A stretch of DNA of 16,739 bases, taken from NCBI GenBank assembly GCA_027317645.1, contig DAHVQS010000042.1:1-16739 (forward strand). The letters run 5' to 3'. This DNA comes from Paenalcaligenes sp021793095. Lineage in GTDB: Bacteria > Pseudomonadota > Gammaproteobacteria > Burkholderiales > Burkholderiaceae_B. Shown one piece after another: positions 13,061 through 16,739 of the stretch. Position numbers and translations under genes: made by a program. Each line of letters begins with the position of its first letter. The stretch's first letter is position 1. A model generated the notes under the pieces. It had not been told where the DNA came from and made no database searches. It worked only from the letters and a program-made list of their open reading frames with translations.

Positions 13061-14218
13061 ATGTCTACTCCCTTCCTGTCAGAGGATGTACGCGGCAATT
13101 ACCGCCATCTCTTCGAAGGTCTGATCGAGCAATCTGTTGCCGGTATTTATTTACTGCAAAACGATATGCTCATTTATGTCAACGCGGCCTTTGCCACGAT
13201 GTGCGGGACCACCCGCGACCGGCTCATGGGCAAGCCTTTAGCACGTATTGCCCCCAGGCAGCAACGCCAATCACTGATTGCCCAATACCGACGTCGCCTG
13301 CGCGGTGAGGATCCCGAGAGCACCTTTATTGTGCATGTCCGCCCCAAGGGCGAGGAAAAGACCCGCTCTATAGAAATTCACGGGCGGCTGATTAGCTACA
13401 AAGGTGCACCCGCCGTCATTGGCGTTGGCATCGATATTACGCTACGTTTGGAAAGACAAAAAGAGCTTGAGGCCGCGCGTACCAAACTCCGCGAATTACT
13501 CACCCATATACAGAAAATCCGCGATGAAGAGCGCCTACAAATCTCTATGGAATTGCATGATGCGGTGGGGGGCATGTTGTCCGCATTGCGCTTTGATATG
13601 ATCCGCATGGATAAACGTATTGAACAGTTACAAACGCAAGTCGAGCATGAGGTGCTTCACACCCTCAAGGACACCTCTAGCCAAGCTCTAGGGTTGTTGG
13701 GTGAGACCTTGCACGTGGTGCGGCAAATCTCAGAAAACATCCACCCCAGCGCCCTGCCCCACCTGGGTCTGGCCGAGGCCATCCGCAATGACCTCATCAA
13801 GCTCGAAGAGCGGCACGCCCTCAAAAGTCTGTTTACCCAATGGGGGCAGCCCGTGGATTTACCAGAAACCATGGTCCGCGATCTGTATCGCGTGTTTCAA
13901 GAGAGCCTGAACAACATCATCAAACATGCTCAGGCCAGTACCGTGACCATTACCATGGGCCAAGACGCCCAGGCCTTTTCCCTTAGCATCGAGGACGATG
14001 GCATTGGCATGCTCAACACCGAGCCCCAGCCGGGGCGTTATGGGCTGGCCTCAATGCAAGAGCGGGTACGCCGTTATGACGGCGAGCTGACCATCCATAG
14101 CCCCATAAAAAAAGGGGTGCGCCTGGAAGTACGCATCCCCCTTAAAAAAACGTCGGTCGATCTGTCCACAGAGTCCGATCGATTACTGTCGACTCAGCAC
14201 CGAGCCACGCGCCATTAA
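13061..14218 (+). CDS. PAS-domain histidine kinase, HisKA_3 (HPK7) type, no membrane segment
   Basis: This 385-residue sensor kinase has a PAS domain (about residues 14-130; NDMLIYVNAAFATMCGTTRD), a coiled linker (about 128-160), and a HisKA_3 dimerisation domain with the phospho-acceptor H166 in SMELHDAVGGMLSALRFDM. The ATPase domain has an N-box ESLNNIIKHA (N284/N285), a G1 box EDDGIGM (D312-M317) and G2 GRYGLASMQERVRRYDG. No transmembrane helix or signal peptide is visible, so it should be cytoplasmic and sense an internal signal. The ATG at 13061 is the only sensible start in an upstream frame that stays open, yet no Shine-Dalgarno sequence is seen. It is divergent from the receptor (171-bp gap) and overlaps the convergent crotonase gene by 4 bp. 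The response regulator at 11131-11781 is the likely partner. Confidence 0.93.
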   Translation: MSTPFLSEDVRGNYRHLFEGLIEQSVAGIYLLQNDMLIYVNAAFATMCGTTRDRLMGKPLARIAPRQQRQSLIAQYRRRLRGEDPESTFIVHVRPKGEEKTRSIEIHGRLISYKGAPAVIGVGIDITLRLERQKELEAARTKLRELLTHIQKIRDEERLQISMELHDAVGGMLSALRFDMIRMDKRIEQLQTQVEHEVLHTLKDTSSQALGLLGETLHVVRQISENIHPSALPHLGLAEAIRNDLIKLEERHALKSLFTQWGQPVDLPETMVRDLYRVFQESLNNIIKHAQASTVTITMGQDAQAFSLSIEDDGIGMLNTEPQPGRYGLASMQERVRRYDGELTIHSPIKKGVRLEVRIPLKKTSVDLSTESDRLLSTQHRATRH

Positions 14219-15000
14219 CGCCCTTTAAACTGGGCCTCGCGACGCTCTACAAAAGACTGAATCCCTTCTTTGAAGTCCTCAGAGGCAAAAACCTCTGCGC
14301 GGATCTCAGGGATGCACTCAATCGCGGCGTCCTCGCCCGCCTCGATGTATTTCAGTGCCGCCCGCTTGGTCGCGCGCAGCCCAATAGGCGCGCATTTACA
14401 AATGCGACGGGCCAAGTCTTTGGCAGCGTCCAGTTGCTGGCCAAAGGGCACCACCTCTTGAACAAAGCCCAGCTCCAACGCACGCTCGGCACCAAACTCT
14501 TCGCATAAAAATAGGTGGTACATGGCATTGCCCCAGCCGGTGCGGGTCAAATAACGGAAATGCGCCCCACCCAAGGGAGCAATCCCACGCTTGGACTCTA
14601 ACTGCCCAAAGCGTGCATTATCCGCCGCCACCACAATGTCGCACGCCAGCATGATCTCAATACCAATGGTAAAGGTGATGCCCTGCACCACTGCGATCAG
14701 CGGCTTGGTGCAACGGCGCTTGAGGCCAAAGGGGTCGACCCACTCATCAGGACGGGGCTTGGCCGTGGCCTTGGGCCCAAAAAACTTGGGCATATCCAAC
14801 CCGGCCGTGGTGTCCTCGCCGGCAGAACAAATAATCCCTACCCACAGATCGTCATTTTCCTCAAAATCAGTCAGATATTGTGCCAACTGATCCATCATTT
14901 CGGGAGAATAGGCATTTTTTTTGCGCACATTATCAATGGTAATGATGCACACATTCCCCTCGACCTCCCAATGCACCTGACCTACTTGTTCCTGTGTCAT
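14215..15000 (-). CDS. enoyl-CoA hydratase/isomerase family protein with both catalytic glutamates
   Basis: This 261-residue crotonase-fold enzyme has oxyanion-hole regions in AGEDTTAGLDM (around residues 60-70) and in QGITFTIGIEIMLACD. E115 (in GIEI) and E135 (in FGQLESKRGI) are 20 residues apart and match Glu144 and Glu164 of rat mitochondrial hydratase, so hydratase or a similar acid-base reaction on a CoA thioester is plausible. The ATG at 14998-15000 follows AGGAG at good spacing. It is the last gene of the leftward ligase-crotonase-crotonase cluster, 78 bp after the other crotonase. It ends tail-to-tail with the kinase gene, sharing TTAA. Substrate unknown. Confidence 0.9.
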   Translation of the reverse strand: MTQEQVGQVHWEVEGNVCIITIDNVRKKNAYSPEMMDQLAQYLTDFEENDDLWVGIICSAGEDTTAGLDMPKFFGPKATAKPRPDEWVDPFGLKRRCTKPLIAVVQGITFTIGIEIMLACDIVVAADNARFGQLESKRGIAPLGGAHFRYLTRTGWGNAMYHLFLCEEFGAERALELGFVQEVVPFGQQLDAAKDLARRICKCAPIGLRATKRAALKYIEAGEDAAIECIPEIRAEVFASEDFKEGIQSFVERREAQFKGR

Positions 15001-15044
15001 GGCTGACTCCTTTCACTATTGTATTGATGTACTGCAATCAGGCG

Positions 15045-15065
15045 GCCCCCTCTTGAGAGGCGGGC
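15045..15065 (-). other. hairpin between the two crotonase genes
   Basis: An eight-pair GC-rich stem with one bulged base (15045-15052 with 15057-15065) and a TTGA loop lies in the 78-bp gap. No U-tract follows on the leftward strand, so RNA processing or differential stability is more likely than termination. Confidence 0.35.
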
Positions 15066-15078
15066 ACGCCTATCCTCA

Positions 15079-15876
15079 TTAATCCATTTTCTTGGCGCGT
15101 TTAATGGTGGAATCCAACCCCTTGCGCAGGTGCATTTGGAATTCTTCGGTGACGTGCGACAGCTGGTGCAAATCAAAGTGTGCCGTAATCGCCGCCCGAA
15201 AACCTTGCGCATCCCAGGTCCGATTTAAAGAACGCTTGGTAAAGCGCAACCCATACGGCGGGGCCTCGGCAATTCTATTGGCCAACGCCATGGTTTCCGC
15301 CTCGAGCTCCTCGCGGGACACCACCTTGTTAATCATGCCCACCTCTTGGGCTTCGGCTGCACTCATGCGCGCCCCGGTAAAGATCAGCTCCTTGGCCTTG
15401 CGCATGCTCATCACCCACGGATGGATTAACACCTCCAGGCTCGCAGCCCCCATCGAATGGGTGACCGGATCACAGAAAAAGGCATCGACAGAACAAACGA
15501 TGAGATCACACATATTGGCGACCATAAAGCCCCCGGCCACGCAGGCACCTTGCACCTGAGCGATGGTCGGCTTTTTAAAATCATAGATATTCAGGCAATA
15601 CTCTAAAAAGCGCGACTCCTCATACTCCCAACGCTCTTCCACTGTTGGGTTGGGGCGTTCTACACGGGCAGATTTCAAATCATGGCCCGAGGAAAAATGC
15701 TTGCCCACCGAGCCAATCACCACCACGCGCACCTCATCGTCGCGCCCAAAGTCGGTCAAGGCCTCATCCAGCTCATCCAGCAGCAGCCGGTCCTGAGCGT
15801 TCCCCACATCGGGGCGATTCAACAAAATCCGCCCCACCGGGCCAATCTTTTCTTGCAAAATATGTTTAAAACTCAT
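15079..15876 (-). CDS. crotonase-fold protein lacking both canonical catalytic glutamates
   Basis: This 265-residue product begins MSFKHILQEKIGPVGRILLN. The frame is open to 15906, but the ATG at 15874-15876 is chosen because TAAGGAG lies 7 nt upstream and the fold begins there. Oxyanion-hole elements are HFSSGHDLKSA (about residues 60-70) and QGACVAGGFMVANMCD (109-124). At the two glutamate positions of crotonase it has M118 and V138 (in FFCDPVTH), followed by SMGAASLEVLIHPW and RKAKELIFTG. The pattern DPV...MG...E...HP...RKAKE is a subgroup I recall among actinobacterial and proteobacterial EchA-like proteins with unassigned reactions, and E148 might act as a replacement. A simple hydratase is unlikely. 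Isomerase, hydrolase or C-C bond chemistry remains open. It lies between the ligase (83 bp) and the second crotonase (78 bp). Confidence 0.88.
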   Translation of the reverse strand: MSFKHILQEKIGPVGRILLNRPDVGNAQDRLLLDELDEALTDFGRDDEVRVVVIGSVGKHFSSGHDLKSARVERPNPTVEERWEYEESRFLEYCLNIYDFKKPTIAQVQGACVAGGFMVANMCDLIVCSVDAFFCDPVTHSMGAASLEVLIHPWVMSMRKAKELIFTGARMSAAEAQEVGMINKVVSREELEAETMALANRIAEAPPYGLRFTKRSLNRTWDAQGFRAAITAHFDLHQLSHVTEEFQMHLRKGLDSTIKRAKKMD

Positions 15877-15959
15877 GTTTAGGCTCCTTAAATCCCTCGA
15901 TTTCAATTATTTAAATGCACCCATCGGCTGCTCTACGGGCCGCGCACAGCCCTTAGCGC

Positions 15960-16739
15960 TCAGCTTGGGCGAATAGTGACGGCCAGGGCCAACTGGGCCA
16001 CGGCCTGCTCTAAATCTGCACGGCGCACCTTGGGCCCATGCTGCAATTCAATGGCCACCGATCCATCTGCACGGCGCTGCACCTGCACGCTGACCTCATC
16101 CAGAAGCTGAGCATCGCCCTGAGCCTCCGTTTCTGCCGCGGCCTGAGCCCCCACCTCTGCTGCCGCCTCAGCACCCACTTCTGCTGCCGCATCCGTGTTG
16201 TCCTTTGCTGTGAAATGAGGTGCGCGAGCCTGTAACACCGACTGCACACAGTCCATCACCCCATCGCGGATGGCCCACAACTGCACCTCGGGGCGCAGGA
16301 TTTTGCCCACCGAGGACTGCGGGATCGCAGGCACAATACGGCAGTGCTTGGGGATGGCCGCCCGCTCTAGGGCATGCTCGGCCACAAAGGCCATTAACTC
16401 TTGGGCATCCAGTCTCTCTCCGGCCTTAGGCTGCACGTAGACCACCGGGATCTCCCCGGCATAGGCATCGGGTTGCCCCACCACCACAGCATCCAGCACC
16501 TGTGGGTGCTGATAAAACACATCCTCCACCATCTTGGGATCGATGTTATGCCCCCCACGGATGATCACATCCTTGAGTCGGCCTATCACCCAGATGTAAC
16601 CATCCTCATCAATACGCGCCAAATCCCCGGTATATAAAGGCGAGGCGGCCACCTGCGGCCCGCTGATCACCAGCTCACCCGCCTGCGCTGACCCACTCGC
16701 CCCATCGGCATCGTCCGGCGACTGCTCGGCCAGCCCAGC
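15960..16739 (-). CDS. AMP-forming acyl-CoA ligase, C-terminal part, with an unusual tail (partial)
   Basis: Only the 3' part is present; the gene runs off the window at 16739. The frame continues upstream of the GTG at 16668-16670 through a stretch ending AQAGEL, so that GTG is internal. ANL-superfamily motifs are clear: GELVISGP, YTGDLARIDEDGYIWVIGR (A7), LKDVIIRGGHNIDPKMVEDV (A8 hinge), and QSSVGKILRPEV with the catalytic A10 lysine. It should activate a carboxylic acid to its CoA thioester through an acyl-adenylate. After A10 most family members end soon. Here about 100 more residues follow: a short linker, three octads (AAAEVGAE, AAAEVGAQ, AAAETEAQ), and a small segment with VSVQVQRRADGSVAIELQ and a helical end. 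It is the first visible gene of the leftward CoA cluster. Confidence 0.88.
   Translation of the reverse strand, partial: AGLAEQSPDDADGASGSAQAGELVISGPQVAASPLYTGDLARIDEDGYIWVIGRLKDVIIRGGHNIDPKMVEDVFYQHPQVLDAVVVGQPDAYAGEIPVVYVQPKAGERLDAQELMAFVAEHALERAAIPKHCRIVPAIPQSSVGKILRPEVQLWAIRDGVMDCVQSVLQARAPHFTAKDNTDAAAEVGAEAAAEVGAQAAAETEAQGDAQLLDEVSVQVQRRADGSVAIELQHGPKVRRADLEQAVAQLALAVTIRPS
16126..16197 (-). repeat. 24-bp tandem repeat, three copies, inside the ligase gene
   Basis: Units begin at 16126, 16150 and 16174. The 17-bp cores of the second and third (starting CCCAC) differ at one base, and the first is more diverged. They code in frame for the octads AAAEVGAE, AAAEVGAQ and AAAETEAQ. In-frame tandem repeats of this kind can vary in copy number by slippage without breaking the gene. 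Confidence 0.8.

Noticed and set aside
12949..13308. Rightward 119-codon open frame overlapping the kinase start
   Set aside because: It begins inside the operator, has no ribosome binding site, and runs out of frame through the clear PAS-domain coding sequence.
15877..15906. Ten-codon N-terminal extension of the non-canonical crotonase
   Set aside because: The inner ATG at 15876 has a strong ribosome binding site 7 nt upstream and matches the expected start of the fold.
1..16739. CRISPR arrays, tRNA or rRNA genes, phage genes and insertion sequences
   Set aside because: No spaced direct repeats, tRNA-like cloverleaf, transposase motif or terminal repeats were seen on reading both strands. 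The only tandem repeat is the coding 24-bp repeat at 16126-16197.

Overview
The window most likely comes from a betaproteobacterium of the order Burkholderiales, probably an Alcaligenaceae-like lineage. Three things support this. The ribosomal cluster has the order secY-infA-rpmJ-rpsM-rpsK-rpsD-rpoA-rplQ. The rpmJ product starts MKVMASVRR, as in beta forms. There is also an orphan Bug (TctC-type) solute receptor, a family greatly expanded in Burkholderiales. No rRNA, tRNA, CRISPR array or intact transposon was seen.

Layout. Positions 1-763: the first 19 codons of a leftward gene cut by the window edge, its AT-rich upstream region, and the 3' half of a zinc-type alcohol dehydrogenase gene whose 5' half is missing. 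Positions 859-1392: an exported peroxiredoxin of the Bcp/AhpC-TSA class. Positions 1656-10779: one long leftward block holding the complete spc and alpha clusters (rplN-rplX-rplE-rpsN-rpsH-rplF-rplR-rpsE-rpmD-rplO-secY-infA-rpmJ-rpsM-rpsK-rpsD-rpoA-rplQ), closed by a strong intrinsic terminator. Gaps between genes are 3-31 bp from rplN to rpsD. They widen to 180 bp before rpoA and 276 bp before rplQ, and both wide gaps hold hairpins or palindromes.

Positions 10780-11130: a 351-bp non-coding stretch with candidate promoters for the ribosomal operon. No S10-operon gene (rpsQ, rpmC, rplP) lies upstream of rplN. Instead there is a signalling locus at 11131-14218: a NarL/FixJ response regulator and a Bug periplasmic receptor, both leftward, and a divergent PAS-domain histidine kinase with no membrane segments. 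The receptor-kinase gap carries a perfect inverted repeat plus an extra half-site. The receptor-regulator gap is highly structured and contains a terminator. The regulator seems to have a promoter placed so close to its ATG that its mRNA may be leaderless.

Positions 14215-16739: a leftward acyl-CoA cluster. In transcription order it holds an AMP-forming acyl-CoA ligase (cut by the window edge, with an unusual repeat-bearing C-terminal extension), a crotonase-fold protein lacking both catalytic glutamates, and a crotonase that keeps both. The ligase would make a CoA thioester that the two crotonases then transform. The substrate is not readable from the sequence. A functional link between this cluster and the Bug/two-component locus is plausible from proximity but is inference only.
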